A stretch of DNA of 64,000 nucleotides from Comamonas sp. B21-038 (GCF_022387135.1 NZ_CP092462.1:3162001-3226000); one strand, 5' to 3'. Shown: positions 26,186-37,721, counted from the stretch's first letter. The notes: generated by a model not told the origin, from the sequence alone. Numbers and translations are program-made.

Positions 26186-27310
26186 ATGACTGATCAATCG
26201 ATGCAAACCGCGCTGGACCTGGCTGCCAGCGCCCTGTTCATTACCTCCCCCAATCCCCGCGTCGGTTGCGTGCTGGTGGCTGCCGATGGCCAGGTCATCG
26301 GCCAGGGCCACACCCAGCGTGCCGGTGGGCCCCATGCAGAAATCATGGCCTTGCGCGATGCCGCTGCCCGGGGCCACAGCACCGTGGGTGCCACCGCCTA
26401 TGTCACGTTGGAGCCCTGTGCCCACCATGGCCGCACGGGCCCTTGCTGTGAAGCGCTGGCTGCAGCCGGTATCGCCAAGGTCGTAGGTGCCATCACGGAC
26501 CCGAACCCGCTGGTCGCCGGCAATGGCTTTGCCCGTTTGCGGGCTGCCGGGGTCGAGGTGGTGGTGTGTGCGCCGCAAGACGGCGGGGAGGCCTCGCGCG
26601 AGCTGAACATTGGCTTTTTCAGCCGCATGGTGCGCAGGCAACCCTGGGTGCGGCTCAAGGCGGCGATGTCGCTCGACGGTGCCACCGCATTGCCCAATGG
26701 CAGCAGCCAGTGGATTACCGGCGAGGCCGCCCGGGCCGATGGCCACCATTGGCGGGCCAGGGCTTGCGCGATCCTGACCGGCGTCGGCACCGTGCTGGCC
26801 GATGACCCGGCGCTGGATGTGCGCTATGTGGACACCCCGCGCCAGCCCCGGCTGGTGGTGCTCGACAGCCAGTTGCGCACGCCTGCGCAGGGCCGCATCT
26901 TTGCGGCGCAACGCGAGGTGCTGATCTACACCCGCAGCGACGACAGCGCCCGCCAGGCCGCACTGGAGGCTGCTGGCGCGACCATCGTGCGACTGCCGGG
27001 TCAAGCCTCAGCAGATTCCAACGCCCGCATCGACCTGGCGGCCTTGATGCAAGACCTGGGTAAGCGTGAAGTCAACGAACTGCATGTGGAAGCGGGTGGC
27101 ATCCTGAATGGCGCGCTGCTGCAGGCGGGCCTGGTCGATGAATGCCTGTTCTACCTGGCGCCCAAGCTGGTCGGCCAGGGACTGCCCGCGTTTGCCGGTA
27201 TGGCACTGCAGCAGCTGGACCAGGCGCCGGCCTTGGATATCCGCTCCATCGAGCCCTTGGGCGCCGACTGGCGCGTGCTGGCCCGTGTACAGGGCCATGG
27301 GGCGTTCTGA
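26186..27310 (+). CDS. ribD: Bifunctional riboflavin deaminase/reductase RibD
   Basis: Carries out two successive steps of riboflavin synthesis: deamination of the diaminopyrimidine and NADPH-dependent reduction of the ribosyl side chain. It is 374 residues. The deaminase domain (1-145) has the zinc ligands His50 and Glu52 in HAEIMA and Cys78/Cys87 in LEPCAHHGRTGPCCEAL. The reductase domain (about 150-370) has RLKAAMSLDGATA, SQWITGEAARADGH, GVGTVLADDPALDVR and VEAGGILNGALLQAGLVDE. The ATG at 26186 fits the family's N-terminus; an earlier in-frame TTG at 26171 is less likely. Confidence 0.95.
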   Translation: MTDQSMQTALDLAASALFITSPNPRVGCVLVAADGQVIGQGHTQRAGGPHAEIMALRDAAARGHSTVGATAYVTLEPCAHHGRTGPCCEALAAAGIAKVVGAITDPNPLVAGNGFARLRAAGVEVVVCAPQDGGEASRELNIGFFSRMVRRQPWVRLKAAMSLDGATALPNGSSQWITGEAARADGHHWRARACAILTGVGTVLADDPALDVRYVDTPRQPRLVVLDSQLRTPAQGRIFAAQREVLIYTRSDDSARQAALEAAGATIVRLPGQASADSNARIDLAALMQDLGKREVNELHVEAGGILNGALLQAGLVDECLFYLAPKLVGQGLPAFAGMALQQLDQAPALDIRSIEPLGADWRVLARVQGHGAF

Positions 27311-27439
27311 GTCAGGCCTGCTGCAGCGCCGCTGACTCGGCCCGGCAAACCGAAGGTTGGCGCTTGCCAAACGCCAGGCCGTCCAGGCGTGCGACCAGGC
27401 TTGGTAGCGACCTGCCACGGCTGGTGTCAGCGGGTGGTG

Positions 27440-27691
27440 TCAGCGGCTGGCGTAGCCAAGGCAGGCGCCCGCATTGGGCAGCCCCTTGCATTCGCGCAGC
27501 AGGCGGCGGTCGCGCTCGGCCGGGGTTTCTGCACTGCTGCTGCGCTGGCGCTTGACCTTGACTTTGGCCGGCTTCTTGGGCGCCTGCGTTGCCTCGGTCT
27601 TGTTGTGGCGCGCTGCCCAGGCAGGGGCGGGTGGCATCGCGATGGCCGCCAGCACCAGGGCGATGGTGTAAAAACGCAGTGATCGGTGCAT
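27440..27691 (-). CDS. Small secreted basic protein
   Basis: An 83-residue protein with a clear signal peptide (residues 1-26, AWA-A) and a mature part of about 57 residues that is rich in Lys, Arg and Ala (KKPAKVKVKRQR). It ends in ETPAERDRRLLRECKGLPNAGACLGYASR in pieces; the two cysteines in the last 20 residues could form a disulfide. Similar short proteins occur in related bacteria, but I know no function. It converges with ribD, and an inverted repeat lies upstream of its start. Confidence 0.7.
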   Translation of the reverse strand: MHRSLRFYTIALVLAAIAMPPAPAWAARHNKTEATQAPKKPAKVKVKRQRSSSAETPAERDRRLLRECKGLPNAGACLGYASR

Positions 27692-27734
27692 CAGCAGCCC
27701 TCCTCTTGGCTATTGCAAATAAGATCTCGGATGT

Positions 27735-27766
27735 TTTCTGCAATCCTAGCGAGATGCTTGCAGAAA
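27735..27766. promoter_or_regulatory. 9-bp inverted repeat upstream of the small secreted protein gene
   Basis: TTTCTGCAA (27735-27743) and TTGCAGAAA (27758-27766) are perfect inverted copies, 14 bases apart. They lie 44 bases from the start of the minus-strand secreted-protein gene and about 175 bases before the phospholipase gene, in the divergent intergenic region. The arrangement resembles an operator for a dimeric regulator; identity unknown. Confidence 0.45.
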
Positions 27767-27941
27767 CCACCTGGGCACAAACCCTGCTGGGGATCCACGC
27801 ACCGGTACCAGCACGTTGCGGCGCCACGACGCCCCAGCCGCCTGCCGCTGTACGACAGCGCCGCCAAAGCACAGCGGCGGCACCCGCAATGGCCGCCGCT
27901 CACGCACAATAGCGCCAGCCCACTGATTGAACCCTGCTGCC

Positions 27942-29774
27942 ATGCCGATAGCTCTGCCGACCTCCACCCTGTCCCCGTCAAGTTCTGTCCCGAGTTCATC
28001 ATGGCGCAAGCTGCGGTCCGGGCTGGTATGGGTGTGCACCAGCTTTTTGCTCAGCGCATGCGCCAGCAAGCTGCCGGCCCAGGTGGATCGGCCCGCGTCA
28101 TCAGCCCAGCCCCCGGCGGCCAGCAGCCCGCTGGTGCAGATCAGCCAGCAGCGCCAGAAGGCGGAAAGCAAGGCAGGCGCTGGCGCCTCGGGTTTTGAGA
28201 TTCTGGCCGGTGCGCAAGCGGCCTACGGCGCGCGGCTGGCCTTGGTGCAAGGCGCCAAGTACACGCTGGATGTCCAGTACTACGCGATCCACGCCGACGC
28301 CAGCACCGCGCGTTTGCTCGAAGGGGTGGTGAACGCAGCGCGCCGGGGCGTGCGCGTGCGCGTGCTGCTCGATGACTTCCACGGCACCGGGCGCAACGCC
28401 CAGGTGATGCGGCTGGCCTTCGAGCCCAATATCGAGATGCGCATGTTCAATCCGCTGCCCGGCGACCGCGACTCGCCGATCAGCCGCATGTGGAATGCGG
28501 CCACCGATTTCCAGCGCGCGCAGCAGCGCATGCACAACAAGCTGTTCCTTGCCGACAACACGATGGGCATCATGGGCGGGCGCAATCTCGGCGATGCCTA
28601 TTTCGACAACGACGAAAGCTCCAATTTCCTCGACACCGATGTCCTCGTCGTGGGACAGGCGGTACAGGACCTGTCCAGCAGTTTCGACACCTACTGGAAC
28701 AATGAGCGCGCCTACCCGGTGCAGTCGCTCATCAGCAAGCAGGAGCTGGAGGACATGCAGAAGACCTTGTTGGCCCGGCCCAGCAAAGGCGGCGACAACG
28801 ATGCAGCCGACAGCCCTTCGACGCCGGCAGCGCGCGCGGCGACCGGCGGCGCACTGCCTTCCCCGCCGGATGGCGAACCGCGCCCGGGCGGCGCCATCTC
28901 CGAAGAGCAGCGTGAACGTGCCTGGGATATGCAGCCGATGGACCTGCGCAGTGTTCCGCTGGTCTGGGCCCACTCGGTGGTGATGGCGGACGCCCCCAGC
29001 AAGATACCGTCAGTCGATTCCGATGGCCAGACCAACCCGCTGAGCGCCGCACCGGGCGTGCTGGAGAACAAGCGCCTGGCACAACTGCGCGTGCTGGCCG
29101 AAACCCGCAACCCCGGCCACAGCCCCAGTGCAGACTCGGTGGTGGATGGCCTGGTGCAGTTGCTGGGCTATGCCAAAAAGGATTTGCTGATCGTCTCACC
29201 CTACTTCGTGCCCGGTGAAACGATGCGCCAGGCCTTCAAGGATGCCGTGCAGCGCGGCGTGCGGGTGCGCATTCTGACCAACTCGCTGTCCTCCAACGAC
29301 GCGCCGATTGCGCACATCGGCTATGCCCGCCACCGCGAAAACCTGCTGCGTGATGGTGTCGAGCTGTATGAACTGGTCAGCGACGAGAGTGACCTGCGCG
29401 CCGCCTTTGGTCTGGGCAGCGGGCAGAACAGCTTCCGCGAAGGGCGCCGCGTCATGCTGCACAGCAAGGTGCTGGTCCTCGATGGCCAACTGCTGGTCGT
29501 CGGATCGATGAACCTGGACCAGCGCTCGAAGTTGCAGAACACCGAGATCGCGGTGCTGGTGCGCAGCCGCAAGCTGTCTGCCCAGGCGGCAGACATGATT
29601 GAAAAAGGGCTGGAAAGCGCCGCCTGGCATGTGGTGCTGAAAGATGGCGACCTGGTATGGCAGGCACCGCAAAACAGCCGCCTGAAGGACCAGACCACCG
29701 AGCCGGATGCCAGCCTGCCGCTGCGGCTGATGCTCAAGATCATCAGCCCCTTCACGCCTGATTCCTTGCTCTAA
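27942..29774 (+). CDS. Phospholipase-D-superfamily lipoprotein (cardiolipin synthase C-like)
   Basis: A 610-residue envelope protein. The N-terminus has a hydrophobic stretch ending in a lipobox LLSACAS, so it is probably lipid-anchored. Two PLD catalytic motifs are visible: MHNKLFLADNTMGIMGGRN near residue 200 and LHSKVLVLDGQLLVVGSMN near residue 505; each supplies His and Lys for the phosphatidyl-enzyme intermediate. An insert of about 55 residues that is rich in Pro, Ala, Gly and Asp (roughly 284-325) separates the halves. The ATG at 27942 is preferred over a TTG at 27927. Cardiolipin synthesis like ClsC is possible; other phosphodiesterase activity is not excluded. It overlaps the end of dusC by four bases. 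Confidence 0.82.
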   Translation: MPIALPTSTLSPSSSVPSSSWRKLRSGLVWVCTSFLLSACASKLPAQVDRPASSAQPPAASSPLVQISQQRQKAESKAGAGASGFEILAGAQAAYGARLALVQGAKYTLDVQYYAIHADASTARLLEGVVNAARRGVRVRVLLDDFHGTGRNAQVMRLAFEPNIEMRMFNPLPGDRDSPISRMWNAATDFQRAQQRMHNKLFLADNTMGIMGGRNLGDAYFDNDESSNFLDTDVLVVGQAVQDLSSSFDTYWNNERAYPVQSLISKQELEDMQKTLLARPSKGGDNDAADSPSTPAARAATGGALPSPPDGEPRPGGAISEEQRERAWDMQPMDLRSVPLVWAHSVVMADAPSKIPSVDSDGQTNPLSAAPGVLENKRLAQLRVLAETRNPGHSPSADSVVDGLVQLLGYAKKDLLIVSPYFVPGETMRQAFKDAVQRGVRVRILTNSLSSNDAPIAHIGYARHRENLLRDGVELYELVSDESDLRAAFGLGSGQNSFREGRRVMLHSKVLVLDGQLLVVGSMNLDQRSKLQNTEIAVLVRSRKLSAQAADMIEKGLESAAWHVVLKDGDLVWQAPQNSRLKDQTTEPDASLPLRLMLKIISPFTPDSLL

Positions 29775-30766
29775 GCAGCCACGCCCGTCGAGGCGTGCTG
29801 CTGCAAGCCGTTCAGCCAGACGGTGATCGCCGCCTGGTCCGTCATCACCCGCACATGCTGGTAGGCAGCCTCGGCTTCGGGAAAGGCCCGGCGCATCAGA
29901 TTCAGCCATTGCTTCAAGCGGCCGGCGCGCTGGCGCGGCTCCAGGTCCTCGCAGACCAGGTGCCAAAAGCGCAGCAAGGCGGGCAGCAGGTCCGGCCACT
30001 GCACATCGCGCAGACCGGCGGGCAGCGGCTGGCCATCACGCTCGGCAACCGCTTTGCGGATGCGCCAGGCCAGGCCCGGGTCAGCCACAATGCCACGGCC
30101 CAGCATCAGGTCCTGGCAACCGGATTCGGCCTGGCAGCGCAACGCGTCCTCCACGGTCCAGATCTCGCCATTGGCGATGACGGGGATGCGCACGGCCTCG
30201 CGGATCCGCGCAATCTGGTCCCAGTAGGCAGGCGGGCGGTAGCCATCGAGCTTGGTGCGGCCATGCACGACCAGTTCGCAGGCACCCGCCTCCTGCATCG
30301 CCAAGGCGCAGTCCAGCATCAGCGCCCGGTCGTTGAAGCCCAGGCGCATCTTGGCCGAGACCGGCATGGCCGCAGGCACGGCCCCGCGCACGGCGCTGAC
30401 CACCGCATGGATGGCGGCCGGGTCTTGCAGCAACGCGGCACCGCCACCATGGCGGTTGACCACCTTGGCCGGACAGCCAAAATTCAGGTCAATGCCCTCG
30501 GGCGACAGCGCCGCCAGCTGCACGGCATTGGCCGCCATGCTGGCGGCATCACTGCCCAGCAGCTGGGCGCGCACCGGTGTGCCCGCAGCAGTACGGCTGC
30601 CGTTGTGCAACTCCGGCATCGTGCGCAGGTAGACCTTGTCAGGCAGCAAGCTGCCGGTAATGCGGATGAACTCCGAGACGCAGCGGTCGGCACCGCCAAT
30701 GCTGGTGAGCACGTCGCGCAGCACGAAATCGAGCAGGCCCTCCATGGGCGCAAGCAACAAGCGCAT
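29771..30766 (-). CDS. dusC: tRNA-dihydrouridine(16) synthase DusC
   Basis: A 331-residue FMN enzyme that reduces uridine in the tRNA D-loop. Conserved segments are LLLAPMEGLLDFVLRDVL at the N-terminus (FMN and substrate region), GIDLNFGCPAKVVNRHGGGAALL near 92-114 with the catalytic Cys of FGCPAK, SAKMRLGFND, ELVVHGRTKLDGY and IPVIANGEIWT. The MEGL and KLDGY variants favour the DusC subgroup over DusA or DusB. The ORF begins exactly at the conserved MRLLLAPMEG. Confidence 0.93.
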   Translation of the reverse strand: MRLLLAPMEGLLDFVLRDVLTSIGGADRCVSEFIRITGSLLPDKVYLRTMPELHNGSRTAAGTPVRAQLLGSDAASMAANAVQLAALSPEGIDLNFGCPAKVVNRHGGGAALLQDPAAIHAVVSAVRGAVPAAMPVSAKMRLGFNDRALMLDCALAMQEAGACELVVHGRTKLDGYRPPAYWDQIARIREAVRIPVIANGEIWTVEDALRCQAESGCQDLMLGRGIVADPGLAWRIRKAVAERDGQPLPAGLRDVQWPDLLPALLRFWHLVCEDLEPRQRAGRLKQWLNLMRRAFPEAEAAYQHVRVMTDQAAITVWLNGLQQHASTGVAA

Positions 30767-30822
30767 GGCTGGCCCCGTTCAGCAAGCGCCCAAGGATGGG
30801 GCCACTGGCATCATCCGGCGGA

Positions 30823-32043
30823 TCACCAGGCCACCTGCAGGCGCCACAGCGTGGTCATCTCGGCCGCACGGGCCTGGTGCAGCGGGTTGGCGGCATCCTG
30901 GGCCTTGGGGTGGCGGGGGCGGATATGGTTTTTGCCCACCACTTGCAAGCCGGCTTGGGAGATCCAGGTGAGCAGCTCCTCGCGGCTGCGCAGGCCCAGG
31001 TGCTCGGCAAAATCGGACAGGATCAGCCAGGCCTCGCCCCCCGGCACCAGGTGTGCCGACACGCCTGCCAGAAAGCCACGCAGCATGCGGCTGCCTTCGT
31101 CATAGACCGCACGCTCGACCGGCGCGCTGGGCTTGGCAGGCACCCAAGGCGGGTTGCAGACCACGAGAGCCGCCTTGCCTTCGGGGAACAGATCGGTCTG
31201 CGCCAGCTCCACACGCGTGTCCACCCCCAGGCGTTCCAGGTTCTCCTTGGCGCAGGCCAGTGCACGCGGATCGGTATCGGTGGCCAGCACTTTCTGGATG
31301 CCACGGCGCGCCAGCACGGCAGCGATCACGCCGGTCCCGGTGCCGATGTCATAGGCCAGCGACTGCTTGGCCAGTGCGGTCGGCAGCGGCGCCTGGGCAA
31401 TCAGGTCGACATACTCGCCCCGCACCGGCGAGAAGACGCCGTAGTGCGGATGGATGCGGTCATAGGCCTTGGGCGCCAGCTTGGCCAGCGCGGGGATTTC
31501 CACCCCCTTCTTGCGCCATTCATGGGCGCCCACCAGCGCCTGCAGTTCGCGCAAGGACACCACCTGGGCCACATCGCCCTCAGGCGCGCCCCAGGCATCA
31601 ACGCAGGCGGCCTGCACCAGTGGCGCTCGGCGCAGGTGGATGGTGTACTGCGGATCCAGCTCGATCAGCACCATCGACAGCACGCGGGCGCGCTGCGCCT
31701 GCAACTGGCGCTGCTGGTGGAAGGGCAATGCCAGCTGCGGCGTGGGCATGCCAGCCACGGCAGGGGCGGCAGGCTTTTTCTTGGCCTTGCGCTCACCGGT
31801 CTTGTCCAGCCGGCGCGTCAGCGACTGCAGCAGCATGCGCGCATTTTGAAAGTCACCGCGCCACAACAGCCCCGTGCCTTCGCAGGCCATGCGGTAGGCC
31901 ACATCGGCGGGCAGGGTGTCATCGGCCAGCACCACGCGGGTGGCAGCGGCAGCGCCCCGCTCGCTGCGCCAGCGCGCGCTGCGGGACTCGCCGCCTTCCT
32001 CCCAGTGGATGGTGGGAAAACTCTCTGGCTGGGCAGTGGTCAT
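30823..32043 (-). CDS. Class I SAM-dependent methyltransferase (HemK/RsmC-like)
   Basis: A 406-residue methyltransferase with an N-terminal region unlike well-known families and a C-terminal Rossmann domain. The SAM motif is AYDIGTGTGVIAAVLARRG (about 250), with acidic loop TDTDPRAL and catalytic motif CNPPWVP (about 305). NPPW or NPPY motifs belong to enzymes that methylate amino groups in RNA, DNA or protein (RsmC, RlmG, HemK). The N-terminal part holds a Lys/Ala-rich stretch (KAKKKPAAPAVAG). The ATG at 32043 (MTTAQPESF) is chosen; earlier sequence in frame lies in a terminator. Substrate unknown. Confidence 0.8.
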   Translation of the reverse strand: MTTAQPESFPTIHWEEGGESRSARWRSERGAAAATRVVLADDTLPADVAYRMACEGTGLLWRGDFQNARMLLQSLTRRLDKTGERKAKKKPAAPAVAGMPTPQLALPFHQQRQLQAQRARVLSMVLIELDPQYTIHLRRAPLVQAACVDAWGAPEGDVAQVVSLRELQALVGAHEWRKKGVEIPALAKLAPKAYDRIHPHYGVFSPVRGEYVDLIAQAPLPTALAKQSLAYDIGTGTGVIAAVLARRGIQKVLATDTDPRALACAKENLERLGVDTRVELAQTDLFPEGKAALVVCNPPWVPAKPSAPVERAVYDEGSRMLRGFLAGVSAHLVPGGEAWLILSDFAEHLGLRSREELLTWISQAGLQVVGKNHIRPRHPKAQDAANPLHQARAAEMTTLWRLQVAW

Positions 32044-32091
32044 ACAAATGCTTTCTGGGGCAGACCAGCGCGGTGCCGGCTGCCAAGGGGG

Positions 32092-32124
32092 AAAAAACAA
32101 AGAGGCCGTCCAGGACGGCCTCTT
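32092..32124 (-). terminator. Intrinsic terminator after the GNAT gene
   Basis: A 10-bp stem, AAGAGGCCGT (32100-32109) with ACGGCCTCTT (32115-32124), and a T-rich run on the minus strand (32092-32097). It separates the acetyltransferase from the methyltransferase gene. Confidence 0.82.
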
Positions 32125-32183
32125 GAGAGCGAGGCATCACCGCCCTGCCAACGCAGCGCCGGTGCATGCCTGGCCAGCAAGGA

Positions 32184-32714
32184 TCAGCGGTTCATCAACG
32201 AGCGCTGCATGCGCACTTCTTCGATCTTGATGGCACCGACGGTCGCCGTCTTGGCGGTCGACATCTCGCGCTTGAAACCGGCAGACTCATGGAAACGCAG
32301 CGCGCGCTCGTTGCGCAGCGGCACCCAGGCGGTCACCGAGGTGCAGCCTTCTTCGGACAGGCCATCACGCGCCGCATCCCACAGCGCCACGCCCACACCC
32401 TGGTCCCAGTGGGTGGGGGCTGCATAGATCGCCCAGATCTCACCGGTGGTGGGACGGGTCTTGGCATCGCGCGAACGGTCAAAACCGATGAAACCGACGA
32501 TCTTGTCGTTTTCAACGGCCACTTGCACCTGTGGCTCGCAGTATTCGATGGCTTCGCGCCAGTAAGCCTGGCGCTTTTCAACGGAAGAGATGGACTTCAG
32601 CTGGTCATCGGGCAAAACGCCGCGATAGCTCTCCACCGAAGCGGCGGCATGGATTTGGGCAATGGCTTTGGCATCACGGAGAGTTGCGGGACGAACCTGG
32701 ATAGTTTCAGACAT
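32184..32714 (-). CDS. GNAT-family N-acetyltransferase
   Basis: A 176-residue acetyltransferase. The N-terminal VRPATLRDAKAIAQIHAAASVESYRGV pattern, in pieces, is that of RimI/PhnO-like members. The acetyl-CoA loop is HWDQGVGVALWDAA (about 101-114), followed by WVPLRNERALRFHESAGF. The strand IWAIYAAPTHW replaces the more usual LYVxPxxRG. The gene is monocistronic, with a terminator just downstream and a 387-base gap upstream. Substrate unknown. Confidence 0.85.
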   Translation of the reverse strand: MSETIQVRPATLRDAKAIAQIHAAASVESYRGVLPDDQLKSISSVEKRQAYWREAIEYCEPQVQVAVENDKIVGFIGFDRSRDAKTRPTTGEIWAIYAAPTHWDQGVGVALWDAARDGLSEEGCTSVTAWVPLRNERALRFHESAGFKREMSTAKTATVGAIKIEEVRMQRSLMNR

Positions 32715-33101
32715 GGATAACCGAAAACAAAAATCAATGAATTAACCAAAAAGCACGCATATCTCGTCGTACACTGCGACCATCACGCCCGGCCGGGTGT
32801 CAAGTGGGGATGGAGCACCCTGAGGCTCAACATCCTCCCACCTGCAACACACCATGGCTCACGCAGCATCAGCAGGCAACAAGGCACTGCTGAGGGCTTT
32901 TTTAAGGGCATATGGAAGAGTCAGCGCGTGAACAGCGCGCTGCAGAGATATGGTGCGCGAAAGCCCGCCATTGTCTCACTCCTGACATCATTTGGGTAGC
33001 CCCACAACCCGCTTGTAGGTCAATTTGTGCAGGGGTTTGCAAATGGCTGCATTTGCGCTAGGCGTTTACCCGAACCTCAACACCCCATATCCATCAAGGG
33101 C
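32715..33101. other. 387-base intergenic region without a gene
   Basis: No credible reading frame. The GNAT-side end (32715-32780) is AT-rich and should hold the promoter of the GNAT gene. The middle holds the structured RNA candidate described separately. The remainder up to 33101 contains no feature I can name. Confidence 0.7.
32782..32906 (+). ncRNA. Candidate small RNA with rod-like stem and terminal hairpin
   Basis: A rod-like structure can form on the plus strand: GGTGT (32796-32800) with ACACC (32849-32853), then GTGGGGATG (32804-32812) with CATC-ct-CCCAC (32831-32841), then GAGC (32813-32816) with GCTC (32825-32828) around an 8-base loop. A weaker hairpin TCAGCA/TGCTGA (32869-32893) follows, then six T's at 32898-32903. 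A TACACT hexamer at 32770 could be a -10, without a clear -35. No gene follows on this strand, which is why a free RNA is considered. Unverified. Confidence 0.35.
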
Positions 33102-34538
33102 TTAGCGCATAAAGCTACGGCTCAGCCAACGCACCAGCAGATCAAAGCGCCTGCCATAAGGCGGGTACAGCCAGGCAGCAGCCGACCAGCCGCCTTGACG
33201 CAAGACAGGTTTGGCATGCGAAAAGCGCATGAATCCATGGTAGCCATGCAGTGCACCCCAACCGCTCCTGCCCCATCCGCCAAACGGCAGCCCGCCATGG
33301 GCAAACTGCAGCAGGCAGTCGTTCATGCACATGCCAGCGGCGCGCACGCGCTGGGCCACCTCCCGGCCCTGGCGGCGGTCCTGGCCAAACCAGTACAGCG
33401 CCAGCGGTATCTCGCCCTGGTTGATCGCGGCCACTGCTTCCTCGCGGTCGTCGTACTGCAGCACCGGCAGCACCGGCCCAAAGATCTCCTCCTGCATCAG
33501 CTGCATCTGCGCGCTGACGCCCAGCACCAGTGACGGCACCAGCTGGCGGCTGATGCCATCGCCGATGCGGCTTTGGGAGACCTCTGCCCCGCCACTTTCG
33601 AGCCGGATCACCTGGGCACCCGCCTGCTCGGCTTGGGCCAGCATGCCCAACAAGCGGCTCGCATGGGCGGCATGGATGACCGAGGTGTAATCGGGATTGC
33701 CTTGCTGCTGCGGGTACATGTGCTGCACCGCCTGGGCATAGGCCTCGACAAAGGCGGCAGCGCTGCCGCGCGGCAGCAACACATAATCTGGCGCAATGCA
33801 GGTCTGGCCGGCATTGAGCAGCTTGGCATGGGCAATCTTGCGCGCCGCATCCTGGATATCGCAGCTTTGCTCCAGCAGGCAGGGCGATTTGCCGCCCAAC
33901 TCCAAGGTCGTGGGCACCAGCTGGTTGGCGGCGGCCAGCGCCACCTTGCGGCCGGTAGCGGCCGAGCCGGTAAACAGCAGGTGGTCCAGCGGCAACGCAG
34001 CCAGCTCGGCGGAGGCCCCGGCGTCCCCGGCGAGCAAGGCCACCTCGTCATCGGCAAAATAGCTGGGCACCAGCTCGGCGAGCAGGTGCATGGTCTCCGG
34101 GGTGTACTCGCTGGGCTTGAGGATTACGCGGTTGCCGGCGGCCAGCGCGCTCACCAGCGGGCCCAACGACAGCAGCAACGGGTAGTTCCAAGGGGCAATC
34201 ACCCCCACAACCCCCAGCGGCATGGCCTGCACCCAGGCGCGCGCGGGCCAGAAATGCCAGGGCGTGGCCTCGGGCCGGGGCGCTGCCCAGCGCCGCAGTG
34301 CGCCCAGTGCCTGCCGCAACTGGCTGTGCAGCGGCAGCAGCTCCGTCAAAGTGGTCACCCGGGCCGAGCGCTGGCCAAAATCGGCCTGCACACTGGCGCA
34401 CAGCCTCGCTTCGTTGTCCTGCAACAGCTTTTGCAGGCGCAGCAAGCGCTCGCGCCGCAGCAGCAGCGGCGTATCGGCCTGCGCGCGGCTGGCCGCACGC
34501 ATGGCCTCAAAACGGCTGTGCAACTCGCTCACATCCAT
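33102..34538 (-). CDS. Coniferyl-aldehyde-dehydrogenase-like aldehyde dehydrogenase
   Basis: A 478-residue NAD(P)-dependent aldehyde dehydrogenase of the class-3-like group that includes coniferyl aldehyde dehydrogenase (CalB). Visible elements are VVGVIAPWNYPLLLSLGPLV, LKPSEYTPE, the glutamate in TLELGGKSPCL, the catalytic cysteine in LNAGQTCIAPDYVL, and EEIFGPVLPV. It has the typical C-terminal hydrophobic/aromatic tail (AAWLYPPYGRRFDLLVRWL) of this subgroup. The ATG at 34538 fits the family. A terminator stands between it and the upstream gene. The natural aldehyde substrate is not certain. Confidence 0.88.
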   Translation of the reverse strand: MDVSELHSRFEAMRAASRAQADTPLLLRRERLLRLQKLLQDNEARLCASVQADFGQRSARVTTLTELLPLHSQLRQALGALRRWAAPRPEATPWHFWPARAWVQAMPLGVVGVIAPWNYPLLLSLGPLVSALAAGNRVILKPSEYTPETMHLLAELVPSYFADDEVALLAGDAGASAELAALPLDHLLFTGSAATGRKVALAAANQLVPTTLELGGKSPCLLEQSCDIQDAARKIAHAKLLNAGQTCIAPDYVLLPRGSAAAFVEAYAQAVQHMYPQQQGNPDYTSVIHAAHASRLLGMLAQAEQAGAQVIRLESGGAEVSQSRIGDGISRQLVPSLVLGVSAQMQLMQEEIFGPVLPVLQYDDREEAVAAINQGEIPLALYWFGQDRRQGREVAQRVRAAGMCMNDCLLQFAHGGLPFGGWGRSGWGALHGYHGFMRFSHAKPVLRQGGWSAAAWLYPPYGRRFDLLVRWLSRSFMR

Positions 34539-34551
34539 AGCTTGGCCCCAT

Positions 34552-34584
34552 AAAAAAACCCGGTCTGCATCAGGCACAACCGGG
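34552..34584 (-). terminator. Intrinsic terminator after the small membrane protein gene
   Basis: CCCGGT (34559-34564) pairs with ACCGGG (34579-34584), and the minus strand runs into seven T's (34552-34558). It ends transcription of the 118-residue membrane protein gene before the aldehyde dehydrogenase. Confidence 0.8.
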
Positions 34585-34622
34585 CTTTGCACACCAGCAG
34601 GCCAACGCCTGCATCGGGTCTG

Positions 34623-34979
34623 TCAGTGCTGTGAACGGATTTCGCGGGGCTCCACATCCGTGACATCGATCACGGAAGCGCGCATGCCCGCAGGGCTGGC
34701 AGCGGGCTCAGCGGCGCGCGCCCCCTTGTTGGCCGACCAGCGCGCCGTGCTGCGGTAGACCGTGGTCCAGCCCGAGGCGGGGTTCATCTTGAACGCGAAC
34801 GGCACCACAGGCTTGCCGGTGACCTTGGCCCACAGCAGGCGCACGGCCCACAGCATGGCGGCGATTGCGGCCACCACCATCAGACTGGCAAAAAACACCA
34901 GACCCGCCAGCACCATCGCAATTCGCAAAGTCCAGCTCACCACAGTTGCCAACAACTCGTTCAACGCACTTCCTTTCAT
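34623..34979 (-). CDS. Small inner-membrane protein of unknown function
   Basis: A 118-residue protein with two or one long hydrophobic region at about 8-50 (VVSWTLRIAMVLAGLVFF and MVVAAIAAMLWAVRLLWA) and a polar cytoplasmic tail rich in Ala, Arg and Ser that ends VEPREIRSQH. The N-terminal MKGSALNELLATV at 34979 is preferred to an ATG at 35006. I do not recognise a family. It follows clpB on the same strand, about 135 bases downstream of the clpB stop. Confidence 0.65.
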   Translation of the reverse strand: MKGSALNELLATVVSWTLRIAMVLAGLVFFASLMVVAAIAAMLWAVRLLWAKVTGKPVVPFAFKMNPASGWTTVYRSTARWSANKGARAAEPAASPAGMRASVIDVTDVEPREIRSQH

Positions 34980-35114
34980 CGCCGTATGACAGCGCATGCT
35001 ATCCATGTTATGCCGATGCCGGGCTTTTTCAAGCCCGCCGCACTGTCAACAAGCATATCGCAGCGTAAAGATGCTGGGCCATGCATGATTATGCATGGCC
35101 CCTCACTCAGCACA

Positions 35115-37721
<2,607 letters not shown>

